Shown here: piece by piece, positions 41,056-49,261 of the stretch | Layout: each line of letters opens with the position of its first letter | Numbering within the stretch: position 1 is the first letter of the stretch | Source of the DNA: Phenylobacterium sp. | Lineage (GTDB): Bacteria; Pseudomonadota; Alphaproteobacteria; Caulobacterales; Caulobacteraceae | Assembly: GCF_025934275.1 (NCBI RefSeq) | Contig: NZ_JAICYI010000013.1 | Coordinates: 1-59,236 of the forward strand | Direction of reading: 5' to 3' | DNA length: 59,236 bases | Program-made: the position numbers and the translations under genes | Notes under the pieces: generated by a model | Seen by the model: only the letters and a program-made list of their open reading frames with translations | Told to the model about the DNA's origin: nothing | Database searches by the model: none

Positions 41056-41625
41056 ATGCCTGTGGAGATCAAGCGGGTCGAGACCATCTACAAGGGCTAC
41101 GTCACGCTGATGCTGGCGACGCTCGAGGCCGAGGACGGCTCGACGTTCCGGCGCGAGATCGAGGACCACGGCCACGCGGTCGCGGTCCTGCCCTATGACG
41201 CCGATCGACGCTGCGCCTTGCTGGTCAGGCTGCCGCGCGCGCCGGCGGCCTGGGCGGGCGGCCCGCCCGAGCTCACCGAGGCGCCGGCCGGCATGATCGA
41301 GGACGAGACGGCGGAGGCCACCGCCCGGCGCGAGGCGCTGGAGGAGGCGGGCGTCCGCCTCGGGGCCCTGGAGCCGGTCGGCTCGCCATTCGCCTCGCCC
41401 GGCGTCTCCAGCGAGCGCATCCAGCTGTTCCTGGCGCCCTATGCGGCTGCCGACCGGATCGCCGCGGGCGGCGGCGCCGCGCACGAGCACGAGCACATCA
41501 CGGTCGTCGAGCCGCGGCTGGACGCGCTCTGGCGGGCGGTGGAAGCCGACGGGATCCTCGACATGAAGACGCTCGTCCTGATCCAGGCGCTGAAAGTGCG
41601 GCGGCCGGGGCTGTTTGAGCCGTAG
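41056..41625 (+). CDS. Nudix hydrolase, NudK/YffH-AdpP type
   Basis: A 189-residue nucleoside-diphosphate-sugar pyrophosphatase. The Nudix box reads AGMIEDETAEATARREALEEAG; the Gly-to-REALEEAG spacing is one residue shorter than the generic box and agrees with my recollection of E. coli NudK. GVSSERIQLFLAPY and the C-terminal GILDMKTLVLIQAL also follow the NudK/AdpP layout. Likely substrates are GDP-mannose, ADP-ribose or similar. It is 9 nt behind dps and probably co-transcribed, suggesting removal of damaged or signalling nucleotides during oxidative stress (inference). Confidence 0.9.
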   Translation: MPVEIKRVETIYKGYVTLMLATLEAEDGSTFRREIEDHGHAVAVLPYDADRRCALLVRLPRAPAAWAGGPPELTEAPAGMIEDETAEATARREALEEAGVRLGALEPVGSPFASPGVSSERIQLFLAPYAAADRIAAGGGAAHEHEHITVVEPRLDALWRAVEADGILDMKTLVLIQALKVRRPGLFEP

Positions 41626-41650
41626 GCGCGCCACGCTAAAACGCGGCCTC

Positions 41651-42130
41651 ATGCTCGCCCGCACCCTTCTCCCGGCCATTGCGATCGCGCTCGCGGCGAC
41701 CGCCTGCGGCCGGGCGCCGGAACCCAGGCCGGCCACGGCGCCGGCGGCGTCCCTCGCCGAGCGGGTGAAGGTGCTGAACGGCGACGCGCTGACGGTGGAC
41801 GGCGAGGACCTGAGGCTCGCCGACGCCTACGCGCCCCAGCCGATCCCCGATGCGCACTGCTGGGCCGAGGCGCTGGCGGCCCGGGAAGCGGCGCGTGAGA
41901 CGCGAGCCCTGATCGCCGAAGGCCGCGAGATCAGCGTCAAACGCACCGGCCAGCGCGATGAGTACAACCGGGCGCTCGCCTACGTGACCCTGGACCGGCT
42001 GGACCTCGGCGACACGCTCTACAGCATGGGCCTGGCGGCGCGACGCGGGTCGGGGCCGTTCCGCTGGTGCGCGGGATTCAGCCAGGAGACGGCGGGCGCT
42101 CCGACCCTGCAGTCGCTGATGGGCCGCTGA
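41651..42130 (+). CDS. Staphylococcal-nuclease-like (thermonuclease family) lipoprotein
   Basis: A 159-residue exported protein. The lipoprotein signal ends in LAATACGRA. The SNase-like core shows VLNGDALTVDGEDLRLADAYAPQ, corresponding to the DGD...RLxGIDAPE motif, and DEYNRALAYV, corresponding to the second catalytic Arg region. The canonical Glu after the Pro (APE) is replaced by Gln (APQ), so nuclease activity is questionable. Start ATG 41651 fits the signal peptide; an in-frame TTG 36 nt upstream overlaps the Nudix gene end. It follows the Nudix gene by 25 nt. Confidence 0.75.
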   Translation: MLARTLLPAIAIALAATACGRAPEPRPATAPAASLAERVKVLNGDALTVDGEDLRLADAYAPQPIPDAHCWAEALAAREAARETRALIAEGREISVKRTGQRDEYNRALAYVTLDRLDLGDTLYSMGLAARRGSGPFRWCAGFSQETAGAPTLQSLMGR

Positions 42131-42205
42131 GGCTGCGGCGCAATTGCGTTTCCTTCCGCCACGGCGCCGAACTATCGTTGCGGTGAGCCAACTGTGGAGG
42201 ACGCC

Positions 42206-43936
42206 ATGCGTGACCTGATCATTCGCGGCGGGACGATCGTCGACGGAACGGGCGCGGAGCCGTTCGTGGGCGACGTCGCCGTCCAGGGCGATCGGATCGT
42301 GGAGGTCGGCGTGGTCACCGGACCCGCCCGCCGCGAGATCGACGCCAGCGGCATGATCGTGACGCCCGGCTGGGTCGACATCCACACCCATTACGACGGC
42401 CAGGCGACGTGGGATTCGCTGCTGGCGCCCTCCAGCTGGCACGGCGTGACGACGGCGGTGATGGGCAACTGCGGCGTCGGTTTCGCGCCGGTCCGGCCAG
42501 GCGCCGAGCAGTTCCTGATCGAACTGATGGAAGGCGTGGAGGACATCCCAGGCTCGGCGCTGGCCGAGGGCATCGATTGGAAATGGGAGAGCTTCCCCGA
42601 GTACCTCGACGCGCTGGAGGCCAAGCCGCGGGCCATCGACGTCGGGACGCATGTCCCGCACGGGGCGATACGCGCCTATGTCCTGGGCGAGCGCTGCAAC
42701 ACCGACTATCAGCCGAACCCGGCGGAGATCGCCGAAATGGCGGCCCTGGTGCGCGAGGGGGTGGCGGCCGGCGCGCTCGGCTTCTCCACCTCGCGCACCC
42801 TGCTGCACAAGGACAAGAAGGGAGTCCACGTGCCCGGCACCTTCGCCGGGTCCGACGAGATGCTGGCGCTGGGTCTCGCCATGAAGGGCTTGACGCACGG
42901 CGTCTTCGAAATGGTCTCCGACCACCTCGGCGAAGACGACGAATGGGCCTGGGTCAAGGACTTCGCCCACCAGACGGGCCTGCCGGTCACCCTGGTCGCC
43001 ACCTCGGCCGGCGCCTATGAGGGCAACAAGATGTACAACATCGCCGAGCAGGCGCGCGCCCAGGGCATGGACATCCGGCCACAGATCGCCGGGCGGCCCA
43101 CCGGCATCCTCCACGGCCTGACCTCCAACTTCCACATCTTCGCCGCGCATCCGACCTTCCGCCGCGACATCGCCCCCCTGCCGCTGGCGGAGAAGCTCCA
43201 GGCGATGCGCCGGCCGGAGGTGCGCGCGGCGCTGATGGCCGAACAGAGCGGCATGCGCCTGGGCGCCATGGCCAACGGGCCGGAGGAGCTGCTCTGGCGC
43301 GTGTTCCCGCTGGGCGAGAACCCGAACTACGAGCCTGACCGTGAGCACAGCGTGCGCGGCATGGCGGAAGCCGCCGGCGTGTCGCCCTTGGAGATGATGT
43401 ACGACCTGCTGCTGCGCGATGGCGGGCGCGAGCTGTTCTACCAGCCGCTCGGCGCGTACCAGTCGTACAACTTCGACTTCTTCCGCAAGAACATGGAGCA
43501 CCCGAACGTGTTGTTCGGGCTTTCCGACGGCGGCGCCCATTGCGGGGTGATCGCCGACGCCGGCATGCCGACGTTCATCCTGACCCACTGGGCCCGCGAC
43601 CGGGTCAAGGGCGACCGCTTCCCGCTGTCGTTCCTGGTGAAGAAGCTGACCAGCGACACGGCCCGCGCTTACGGCTTGCACGACCGCGGTCAACTGAAGC
43701 CCGGCCTGCTGGCCGATCTGAACGTGATCGATTTCGAGGCGCTCCGGCTGCATCGGCCGGTCGCGGTCGAGGACCTGCCGGCCGGCGGGCGGCGGCTCGT
43801 ACAACGAGCCGAGGGCTACCGCTACACCGTGAAGTCGGGCGAGGTGACGTTCGAGGACGGCGCGCCCACCGGCGCGCTGCCCGGACGGCTGGTCCGCGGT
43901 GGGCGCGAAGCGGTGATCCTGCAGGCTGCCGAGTAG
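42206..43936 (+). CDS. N-acyl-D-amino-acid deacylase/D-aminoacylase-type amidohydrolase
   Basis: A 576-residue metal-dependent amidohydrolase. The N-terminal beta domain ([19 protein letters not shown]) leads to the metal motif [14 protein letters not shown], then [13 protein letters not shown] and the C-terminal [19 protein letters not shown], all typical of the D-aminoacylase family. It would release D-amino acids or related amides; exact substrate unknown. The ATG at 42206 has GGAGG 5 nt upstream, so the in-frame GTG 12 nt earlier is not used. It is cytosolic (no signal) and stands alone on its strand, 75 nt after the SNase-like gene. Confidence 0.88.
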   Translation: MRDLIIRGGTIVDGTGAEPFVGDVAVQGDRIVEVGVVTGPARREIDASGMIVTPGWVDIHTHYDGQATWDSLLAPSSWHGVTTAVMGNCGVGFAPVRPGAEQFLIELMEGVEDIPGSALAEGIDWKWESFPEYLDALEAKPRAIDVGTHVPHGAIRAYVLGERCNTDYQPNPAEIAEMAALVREGVAAGALGFSTSRTLLHKDKKGVHVPGTFAGSDEMLALGLAMKGLTHGVFEMVSDHLGEDDEWAWVKDFAHQTGLPVTLVATSAGAYEGNKMYNIAEQARAQGMDIRPQIAGRPTGILHGLTSNFHIFAAHPTFRRDIAPLPLAEKLQAMRRPEVRAALMAEQSGMRLGAMANGPEELLWRVFPLGENPNYEPDREHSVRGMAEAAGVSPLEMMYDLLLRDGGRELFYQPLGAYQSYNFDFFRKNMEHPNVLFGLSDGGAHCGVIADAGMPTFILTHWARDRVKGDRFPLSFLVKKLTSDTARAYGLHDRGQLKPGLLADLNVIDFEALRLHRPVAVEDLPAGGRRLVQRAEGYRYTVKSGEVTFEDGAPTGALPGRLVRGGREAVILQAAE

Positions 43937-43942
43937 CGCCCG

Positions 43943-44656
43943 CTAGGGCTTGCAGCGCGTCGGGCGCTTGGCCTCCTCCAGGAGGATCGGGCGGATGATC
44001 GACGTCCAGATCGCGTAGCCGTCGGCCGTCATGTGCAGCCGATCGGGACGATAGATGTCCTTCGGCTGGCCGTTCTGCAGCATGGCTGGGACCACGTCGA
44101 TCAACCGCAGATCCTTCCGGCGCCCCGCCATGGCGAGGATCTCGGCGTTGGTCTGCGCTTGCTTGTCCAGCTGCTCGAAACGGAGCTTCGAGGGCTTCAG
44201 CGAGACAAAGTAGACCGGTGCGGCCCCCAGCGCCTTGGTCTTCAGGTCCATGAATCGGGCGAAGTCGGCGGCGACCTGGTCGGGCGTCTTGCCCGCAGCG
44301 ATATCATTCTCGCCGGCGTAGAAGATGATGGCGCGCGGACGGTAGGGCGCGACCACCTGGGCGAAATAGTAATCGACGTCGGAAATCTCCGAGCCGCCGA
44401 AGCCGCGGTTGATCACCGGCAGCGGGGCCATGTCCTTGTCCAGGCTCGACCAGAATCGGATCGAGGAGGAGCCGGTGAACAGGAAGCCGCAGGGCGGCGG
44501 CTTCGCTTGCGCGTCGGCCGCGGCGAAGGCCGCGATCTCCGGGGCGAACCGCTCAGGGCCGCGCGAGGGGACGGCCGCGGCGGGCCTGGCGGACTGCGCG
44601 AGCGCCGGCCCGGCGAGCGCCAGGGCGGCGACGAAGGCGAGATTGACGATGCGCAT
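43943..44656 (-). CDS. Exported SGNH/GDSL-family hydrolase
   Basis: A 237-residue periplasmic esterase-like protein. The signal peptide is AFVAALALAGPALAQS. All four SGNH blocks are visible: FTGSSSIRFW (Ser), INRGFGGSEI (Gly), YAGENDIAAG (Asn) and the DRLHMTADGY Asp/His pair. It probably cleaves ester bonds in glycans or lipids. GGGGAGGGTTCA precedes the ATG. It is convergent with the amidohydrolase gene (6-nt gap) and divergent from the 2H-like gene. Confidence 0.9.
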   Translation of the reverse strand: MRIVNLAFVAALALAGPALAQSARPAAAVPSRGPERFAPEIAAFAAADAQAKPPPCGFLFTGSSSIRFWSSLDKDMAPLPVINRGFGGSEISDVDYYFAQVVAPYRPRAIIFYAGENDIAAGKTPDQVAADFARFMDLKTKALGAAPVYFVSLKPSKLRFEQLDKQAQTNAEILAMAGRRKDLRLIDVVPAMLQNGQPKDIYRPDRLHMTADGYAIWTSIIRPILLEEAKRPTRCKP

Positions 44657-44711
44657 TGAACCCTCCCCGGTTTGCCTGGGAGACTAGCGCGGCCGCAGCC
44701 GCGCGCCACCC

Positions 44712-44736
44712 GGAACCGCGTGGCAGGGGCGCGGTT
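44712..44736 (+). promoter_or_regulatory. Candidate EcfG-type promoter for the 2H-like gene
   Basis: GGAACC starts at 44712 and GGTT ends at 44736, giving GGAAC-N18-TT. The predicted transcription start would fall almost on the ribosome-binding site, so the leader would be very short. It is a weak candidate taken alone. Confidence 0.3.
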
Positions 44737-44755
44737 CACCTCGGCGGAGGATGGC

Positions 44756-45157
44756 ATGGCCAACGATGATCCGCGCGCCGGACGCCGGCCCGGCTTCGTC
44801 GGCTGGGCGCTGGACAGGGCCCAACGTGACGACCTGCTGAGGCGGCTGCCGCCGCGGTACCGCGACGTGGTCGCCGATCATGTGACGCTCAAGTTCGGCG
44901 GAGGCGAGGGATTGCTCCCCACCGACACCTGGGGCGACATCGTGGGCGAGGCGGACGATGGAACGGGCGTCCAGGCCATGGTCGTCGCGATCCGCGGAAC
45001 CACGGACCGCCCCGACGGCTCGACCTATCACATCACCTGGTCGCTGGCGCCCGGCCGCGACGCCAAGGAGAGCAACGAGGTGATCGCCCGCCTGGGCTGG
45101 CGCAGCTTTTCCGAGCCGGTCCGAGTGAGGCTCGAGCCGAAGGCGTACGGCCGCTGA
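44756..45157 (+). CDS. Small protein with two H-x-T-x motifs (2H-phosphoesterase-like)
   Basis: A 133-residue cytosolic protein. Two histidine motifs are seen: His42-Val-Thr-Leu (ADHVTLKFG) and His92-Ile-Thr-Trp (YHITWSLAPG). The paired HxTx pattern is that of 2H phosphoesterases (LigT, CPDase, tRNA-ligase CPD). The N-terminal GFVGWALDRAQRDDLLRRLP also resembles the start of such domains. The chain is much shorter than LigT (about 175-190 residues) and the two motifs are only 50 residues apart. GGAGG lies 5 nt before the ATG. Function could be RNA-end or cyclic phosphodiester processing; this is inference from motifs. Confidence 0.65.
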   Translation: MANDDPRAGRRPGFVGWALDRAQRDDLLRRLPPRYRDVVADHVTLKFGGGEGLLPTDTWGDIVGEADDGTGVQAMVVAIRGTTDRPDGSTYHITWSLAPGRDAKESNEVIARLGWRSFSEPVRVRLEPKAYGR

Positions 45158-45293
45158 CGGCAAGATTGGCAGCAGTCTGGGCACATGAGTGCTAAGTTGC
45201 TGATCTTAAGGAACATTTTTTCGAATCATGCATAACTAGACTGCGCGGCCGCCGCGCGGTCGCGCTTCGGATCCACAACGCCGAGGTTGTTTG

Positions 45294-45566
45294 ATGCTGG
45301 CGTCGCCCGAGTTCCGCAGGCAGCTCGAAGGCTACGGGCTGACCACCGCGGAAATCCTCTACCGGATGCCCGACCACCCGTCCTTGCTGCAGAGCTACAT
45401 CTGGCAGGACTACGACCTATGCCCGGATTTCCCGGTGCTTCGGAAATTCCTGGATTTCTGGGCCCGCACGCTCGACGGCGCCCTGTTCAAGGTGACGGTC
45501 GGCCACTGCAAGCTGATCAAGCCCGCCGAGCTGAATGCGCTGGGCGCGGAGTTCAAGCTCAACTAG
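45294..45566 (+). CDS. usg: Usg family protein
   Basis: A 90-residue cytosolic protein. SPEFRRQLEGYGLTTAEILYR, then PSLLQSYIWQDYDL and FPVLRKFLDFWARTLDG are characteristic of the alphaproteobacterial Usg family, named from its position near trp genes in other genomes; its function is not established. No trp genes occur here. The ATG at 45294 has GAGG 8 nt upstream. The 136 nt before it contains an AT-rich tract (about 45191-45237) likely to hold the promoter, and a G+C hairpin at about 45243-45266. Confidence 0.85.
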   Translation: MLASPEFRRQLEGYGLTTAEILYRMPDHPSLLQSYIWQDYDLCPDFPVLRKFLDFWARTLDGALFKVTVGHCKLIKPAELNALGAEFKLN

Positions 45567-45629
45567 CCACCTCGACAAGATCGCGGTCCCGATGCGTGAT
45601 GGCGGACCCGACGCCCGAGGTCCGCCCGC

Positions 45630-47237
45630 TTGCGCAAGCTTCCGCCGCTCCTTCTGGCCGCCGCCGCGGCCCTGATGATCGCCGGCTGCCAGGGCAAGCC
45701 CCAGCGGCCCGCGTGTCCGAAGGGACAGCGGTGCCTGGAGTTCGGCCTCGCCTCCGAACCCGCCACGCTCGATTCCCAACGAGCCAACACCGTCACCGAA
45801 TCGTGGGTGATCGGCGACATGATGGAAGGGCTTACCACCGACGGCCCCGACGCAAGCCCGGTCCCCGGCGGGGCGACATCATGGGAGACCAGCCCAGACG
45901 GTCTGGTCTGGACCTTTCACCTGCGACCCAACGCCCGCTGGTCGGACGGCGCGCCGGTCACCGCCGACGACTACGTTTTCGGCCTGCAGCGGTTGCTCGA
46001 TCCGAAGACCGCCTCGATCTACGCCTACCTCGCCTACGTCATAAAAGGCGCCCAGGCGATCAGCGAGGGCAAGGCGCCCCCGGCGAGCCTCGGCGCGAAG
46101 GCGCTCGACCGCTACACCGTGCAGCTCACCCTCGAGCATCCGGCCCCTTACCTGCTCGAACTCACCAAGCACCAGAGCTTCTATCCCGCCCCACGGCACG
46201 CCGTGGCGAAATACGGCGACGGCTGGGTCGCGCCCGGCAAGTACGTCTCGAACGGACCCTACAGGCTGGTTTCCTGGAATCTCGGCGACCACATCACCCT
46301 CGCCAAGAACCGCTATTTCCACGATGCCGGGCACGTCTGCCTCGACCGGGTCGACTATTTCCAGACGCCCGACGCGATCGCCGCCGAACGACGGGTCCAG
46401 CGCGGCGAGCTCGACATCAGCAACACCTTCCAGTCCAACCGGATCGACCGCCTGCGCAAGGTGATGCCCGGCTACGTGCACACCCACACGGTGCTGGCCA
46501 CCAGCTATCTCTCGTTCAACACGCGCGACGTGCGGCCGTTCAAGGACGTGCGCGTCCGCCGGGCGCTGTCGGAATCCCTCGACCGGGACTTCATGACCGC
46601 CAAACTGATGCGCGCGGGCCAGCGGCCGGCTTACGCCTTCGTGCCGCCCGGGACTGCGAACTACCCGTTCGGGCCAAAGACCCGCTGGGCCGACGCCTCG
46701 TTCCCGCAGCGGCAGATCGAGGCCAAGGCGCTACTTGCCCAGGCGGGCTTCACCCCGGCCCATCCGCTCAAATTCCAGCTGAAGACCACCAACAACAGCG
46801 AGAGCCTGCTGCTGGCGGAGGCCATCCAGGCCGACTGGCGCGCGATCGGCGTCGACGCCTCGATCCTGCAGAACGATGCGCCGGTGGCGTTCGCCGCCTT
46901 CGCCAACCGCGACTTCGACGTGGGCACGATGGCCTGGTACGGCGACTTCAACGACCCGATGACCTTCCTGGGCCTCTTGAAGTCCGACGTCGGCGCGCAG
47001 AACTACGGCGACTACAAGAATGCCGCCTACGACGCCCTGCTAGGCAAAGCCGACCGCGAGCCCGACGCCGTCCGCCGCGGCGCGATCCTGGCGCGGGCGG
47101 AGCAGATCATGCTCGACGACGAGGGGATCGCGCCGCTCTTTTACACCGTGGGTCGCGCCCTGGTGAATCCGCGGATCACCGGCTGGGTCGACAATTCGGA
47201 AAACTGGCACCGCAGCCGGTGGCTCTGCGTCAGGTGA
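45630..47237 (+). CDS. Peptide/oligopeptide ABC transporter substrate-binding lipoprotein (SBP family 5)
   Basis: A 535-residue OppA-like binding protein. The signal ends in lipobox MIAGC (Cys20). SEPATLDSQRANTVTESWV and GATSWETSPDGLVWTFHL, followed by RWSDGAPVTADDYVFGLQRL, are the family-5 fingerprint. The apparent start is TTG at 45630, with GAGG about 9 nt upstream and the signal peptide beginning directly there; no ATG fits. No permease or ATPase genes are adjacent, so this is an orphan binding protein serving a transporter elsewhere. It lies 63 nt after usg. Confidence 0.92.
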   Translation: MRKLPPLLLAAAAALMIAGCQGKPQRPACPKGQRCLEFGLASEPATLDSQRANTVTESWVIGDMMEGLTTDGPDASPVPGGATSWETSPDGLVWTFHLRPNARWSDGAPVTADDYVFGLQRLLDPKTASIYAYLAYVIKGAQAISEGKAPPASLGAKALDRYTVQLTLEHPAPYLLELTKHQSFYPAPRHAVAKYGDGWVAPGKYVSNGPYRLVSWNLGDHITLAKNRYFHDAGHVCLDRVDYFQTPDAIAAERRVQRGELDISNTFQSNRIDRLRKVMPGYVHTHTVLATSYLSFNTRDVRPFKDVRVRRALSESLDRDFMTAKLMRAGQRPAYAFVPPGTANYPFGPKTRWADASFPQRQIEAKALLAQAGFTPAHPLKFQLKTTNNSESLLLAEAIQADWRAIGVDASILQNDAPVAFAAFANRDFDVGTMAWYGDFNDPMTFLGLLKSDVGAQNYGDYKNAAYDALLGKADREPDAVRRGAILARAEQIMLDDEGIAPLFYTVGRALVNPRITGWVDNSENWHRSRWLCVR

Positions 47238-47269
47238 ACGCGCTCCGGGCCGCAGACGTCGCGCCTCGC

Positions 47270-47572
47270 TCAGCGATACTCGTAGTGGCAGTGCTCTCTG
47301 CCGTTGTGCTTGGCGATCTGGTGGCCCGCCACAGCGCCGACGCCGGCGCCGATCAGGGTGCCGCCGAGCTTGCCGCCATGGTGCGAGACGGCGTTGCCCA
47401 GAAGGCCGCCGGTGATCGCCCCCACGGCGGTGCCCGTGTTGCGGGCGTGTCGGCTCGCGCCGCAGACCAGGACCCGATGGCGATGGTGTTTCGCCTGGGC
47501 GGCCACCGGGGCGGCGGCCAGGCTCAGGCTGGCCAGCGCCAGGGTCGCCGAAGCGATCAGCTTGTTTCGCAC
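47270..47572 (-). CDS. Exported glycine-zipper 2TM-domain protein
   Basis: A 100-residue protein with signal peptide (TLALASLSLAAAPVAAQA), a His/Arg-rich stretch and a glycine-zipper region (GTAVGAITGGLLGNAVSHHG then GTLIGAGVGAVAGHQIAK). The C-terminus REHCHYEYR contains the second Cys. Such proteins are small envelope proteins of the Rickettsia 17-kDa/SlyB type and probably insert in or associate with the outer membrane. No lipobox Cys is present at the cleavage site. Its upstream 188 nt is shared with the divergent GlsB-like gene. Confidence 0.85.
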   Translation of the reverse strand: MRNKLIASATLALASLSLAAAPVAAQAKHHRHRVLVCGASRHARNTGTAVGAITGGLLGNAVSHHGGKLGGTLIGAGVGAVAGHQIAKHNGREHCHYEYR

Positions 47573-47673
47573 GGGTCTCTTCTCCTTCGGTTTCGGCGCG
47601 ACGCACAGGGACTAGAACCCCTGCCCACGCCCAAGGTTGCCCATAGGTCGCCCGTCGGGACGCCAGAACAGAC

Positions 47674-47699
47674 GGAACCGAATCCCGACTCCCCGGCTT
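47674..47699 (+). promoter_or_regulatory. Candidate EcfG-type promoter for the GlsB-like gene (weak)
   Basis: GGAACC begins at 47674 and the TT of GGCTTT lies at 47698-47699, giving GGAAC-N19-TT. The -10 match is poor (GCTT rather than CGTT) and the ATG is 61 nt further on. It is listed because the product is a stress-type membrane protein. Confidence 0.25.
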
Positions 47700-47760
47700 T
47701 TTTCGGGCATCGCCGGACAGGGGACAGTCGTCCCGCAACCGGCGCCACTGGAGAAACGAT

Positions 47761-48018
47761 ATGTCAGTCCTTGCCTGGATCGTTCTGGGCCTCATCGCCG
47801 GCTTCATCGCCAGCAAGCTCGTGAACCGGACCGGCGGCAGCCTGGTCTGGGACCTCGTGCTCGGCGTGATCGGCGCCTTCGTGGGCGGGTTCCTGTTCAC
47901 CCGCTTCGGCGCCGCCGGCGTGAGCGGCCTCAACATCTATTCGATCCTCGTGGCGATCATAGGCGCCGTGGTGGTGCTATTCATCTACCACGCTCTGGTC
48001 GGCCGCCGAGCCCTATAG
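47761..48018 (+). CDS. GlsB/YeaQ/YmgE-family stress-response membrane protein
   Basis: An 85-residue inner-membrane protein with three hydrophobic segments. The motifs SVLAWIVLGLIAGFIASKLV, LVWDLVLGVIGAFVGGFLF and IYSILVAIIGAVVVLFIYH follow the transglycosylase-associated/YeaQ family. The role is unknown, but expression is often stress- or stationary-phase-linked. GGAG lies 7 nt before the ATG. A strong intrinsic terminator follows 44 nt after the stop. Confidence 0.9.
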   Translation: MSVLAWIVLGLIAGFIASKLVNRTGGSLVWDLVLGVIGAFVGGFLFTRFGAAGVSGLNIYSILVAIIGAVVVLFIYHALVGRRAL

Positions 48019-48061
48019 CTCGTGCCGCTCCGGCCAGCCGGAGCCCGAGGAGAAAGAAGCG

Positions 48062-48091
48062 AAGCCCCGCCCCCGGGCGGCGGGGCTTTTT
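48062..48091 (+). terminator. Intrinsic terminator of the GlsB-like gene
   Basis: The stem AAGCCCCGCC (48062-48071) pairs with GGCGGGGCTT (48079-48088) around loop CCCGGGC, with the T-run at 48087-48091. It is the clearest rho-independent terminator in the window. It may also limit antisense transcription from the convergent gene ending at 48100. Confidence 0.88.
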
Positions 48092-48099
48092 CTTGCCGC

Positions 48100-48888
48100 C
48101 TACCCGGGCCCGATCGGCACGCCCACCACCGCCTTCACGATCCAACGATCCTCCGGTCGGCCATAGCCATAGCCCGCCCCGAGGTTGAGGTCCCAGCGGC
48201 CAAGGCTGGTGTCGAGCACGAGGTAGGTCTGGTGGTCGGCCTCGGAGAGCCGCCCGAAGCGGCGCCCGCGGCCCAGGCCATTGTAGCTCTCCAGCCCGAC
48301 GGAGGTCTTCTCGCCGATGCGATAGGCGGCTTTGGCGGCGAGCTGGAAGTCGACCGGCGTGTGCTCGGGGCCGGATACCATCCAGTCGACGTTCAGGTTG
48401 GCCGCCAGCGTCCAGGGCCCCTTACGCGCGCCCACGATGCCTTTCAGCTCGGCATTCCAGGGATTGATGTCGAGGTTCCTGGCGGCCTTCCCGATCTCGA
48501 AATTCAGGCCCCAGAACCAGTCCTGGTCCTTCGGACGCGGGGCCACCCACTTGATCCGCGCCTTGACGCCGCCCGCACGGAAGCTGCCGTCCCGGTCGAT
48601 GGTGGCGAGCGGCAGATAGAGGCCAAGCTCGGTATCCGGATCGAGCGCATAGCTCCATTCGGGCGTAATGCGGGTGCGCCCTTCCGAGGCCTGCTCGCCA
48701 GGGAACTCGGGATCGACGCGGCCCTTGGGAACGTAGTTGAGGTGGACATCGAGGCCGAGCTCGTGCGGCGGGCCGATCTCGTCCATGTAGACCTGGATCT
48801 CCTCGTCGGCCGCCCGCGCCGATGACGCCGCGAGCACGGCCGTCGCGCTCGCCGCCGCCAAGACCGCTCCGCGGACGCTTCGCGCCAT
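48100..48888 (-). CDS. Predicted outer-membrane beta-barrel protein
   Basis: A 262-residue exported protein with signal peptide (VLAAASATAVLAASSARA) and alternating polar/hydrophobic strands throughout (LGLDVHLNYV, WSYALDPDTELGLYLPLA, WTLAANLNVDWMVSG, WDLNLGAGYGYG). This is typical of a small barrel, possibly related to the transporter-like proteins of the phenol-pathway MetA type. It does not end in a terminal Phe (ends IGPG). Function unknown. The ATG at 48888 follows GGAGAGTGGCGC; the longer frame is not signal-like. Confidence 0.72.
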   Translation of the reverse strand: MARSVRGAVLAAASATAVLAASSARAADEEIQVYMDEIGPPHELGLDVHLNYVPKGRVDPEFPGEQASEGRTRITPEWSYALDPDTELGLYLPLATIDRDGSFRAGGVKARIKWVAPRPKDQDWFWGLNFEIGKAARNLDINPWNAELKGIVGARKGPWTLAANLNVDWMVSGPEHTPVDFQLAAKAAYRIGEKTSVGLESYNGLGRGRRFGRLSEADHQTYLVLDTSLGRWDLNLGAGYGYGRPEDRWIVKAVVGVPIGPG

Positions 48889-48914
48889 GCGCCACTCTCC
48901 CCCCGCCTTGCTGC

Positions 48915-48940
48915 GGAACGCAGAGCCTAGGCTGACGGTT
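48915..48940 (+). promoter_or_regulatory. Candidate EcfG-type promoter for the 92-residue protein
   Basis: GGAAC at 48915-48919 is followed after N16 by CGGTT at 48936-48940, giving GGAAC-N19-TT. The ATG is 30 nt downstream, which gives a reasonable leader containing AGGAG. It is the best placed of the four candidates. Confidence 0.45.
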
Positions 48941-48970
48941 GGCTGTCCGTCGACCTCGAAGGAGACCCCG

Positions 48971-49249
48971 ATGGCTGACGACATCCGCAAGCGCGAGGAC
49001 CGCGCGGGTCCGCAAACGGGCCACGGCGACGGCGCGGCCTACGGCTCCGGCTACGGGGCGGGCGGGCTGGGCTCGGGCGGCGACCGGGCCGACGGCGGCG
49101 AGGCGGGCGCGCGCCGCGACGGCTGGGATGCGCCCGGCGTGACCGCCGACGGCCATCGGACCGGCTCGCCGGACGACGGGCCGCGCACGGCGATGGATGG
49201 CGAAGGCGAGCCCGTTCCAGACCGCGACGCCGAGCCTCGGGACGACTGA
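48971..49249 (+). CDS. Small Gly/Asp-rich disordered protein
   Basis: A 92-residue, very hydrophilic protein without Cys or hydrophobic segments. It consists of Gly/Asp/Arg-rich low-complexity sequence (YGSGYGAGGLGSGGDRADGG) and an acidic C-terminus (DRDAEPRDD). It is probably intrinsically disordered, as are many desiccation- or stress-related small proteins; I do not recognise a family. AGGAG is 7 nt before the ATG. It is convergent with the M23 peptidase (12-nt gap). Confidence 0.65.
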   Translation: MADDIRKREDRAGPQTGHGDGAAYGSGYGAGGLGSGGDRADGGEAGARRDGWDAPGVTADGHRTGSPDDGPRTAMDGEGEPVPDRDAEPRDD

Positions 49250-49261
49250 GGCTCCCTGGCC

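Noticed and set aside
41056..41625. Apparent one-residue deletion in the Nudix box
   Set aside because: The same Gly-to-REALEEAG spacing fits the NudK/YffH subfamily as I recall it, so it is a subfamily feature, not a defect.
45191..45237. AT-rich tract before usg examined for an EcfG promoter (AAGGAACATTTTTTCG)
   Set aside because: GGAAC is present but there is no TT at N18-19 (the bases there are TA/AA), so the pattern fails. It remains only a generic promoter candidate.
45287..47824. An 845-codon plus-strand frame overlapping usg, the peptide-binding lipoprotein and the glycine-zipper gene
   Set aside because: It crosses three supported genes in the wrong frame. The lipobox and family-5 fingerprint are in the other frame.
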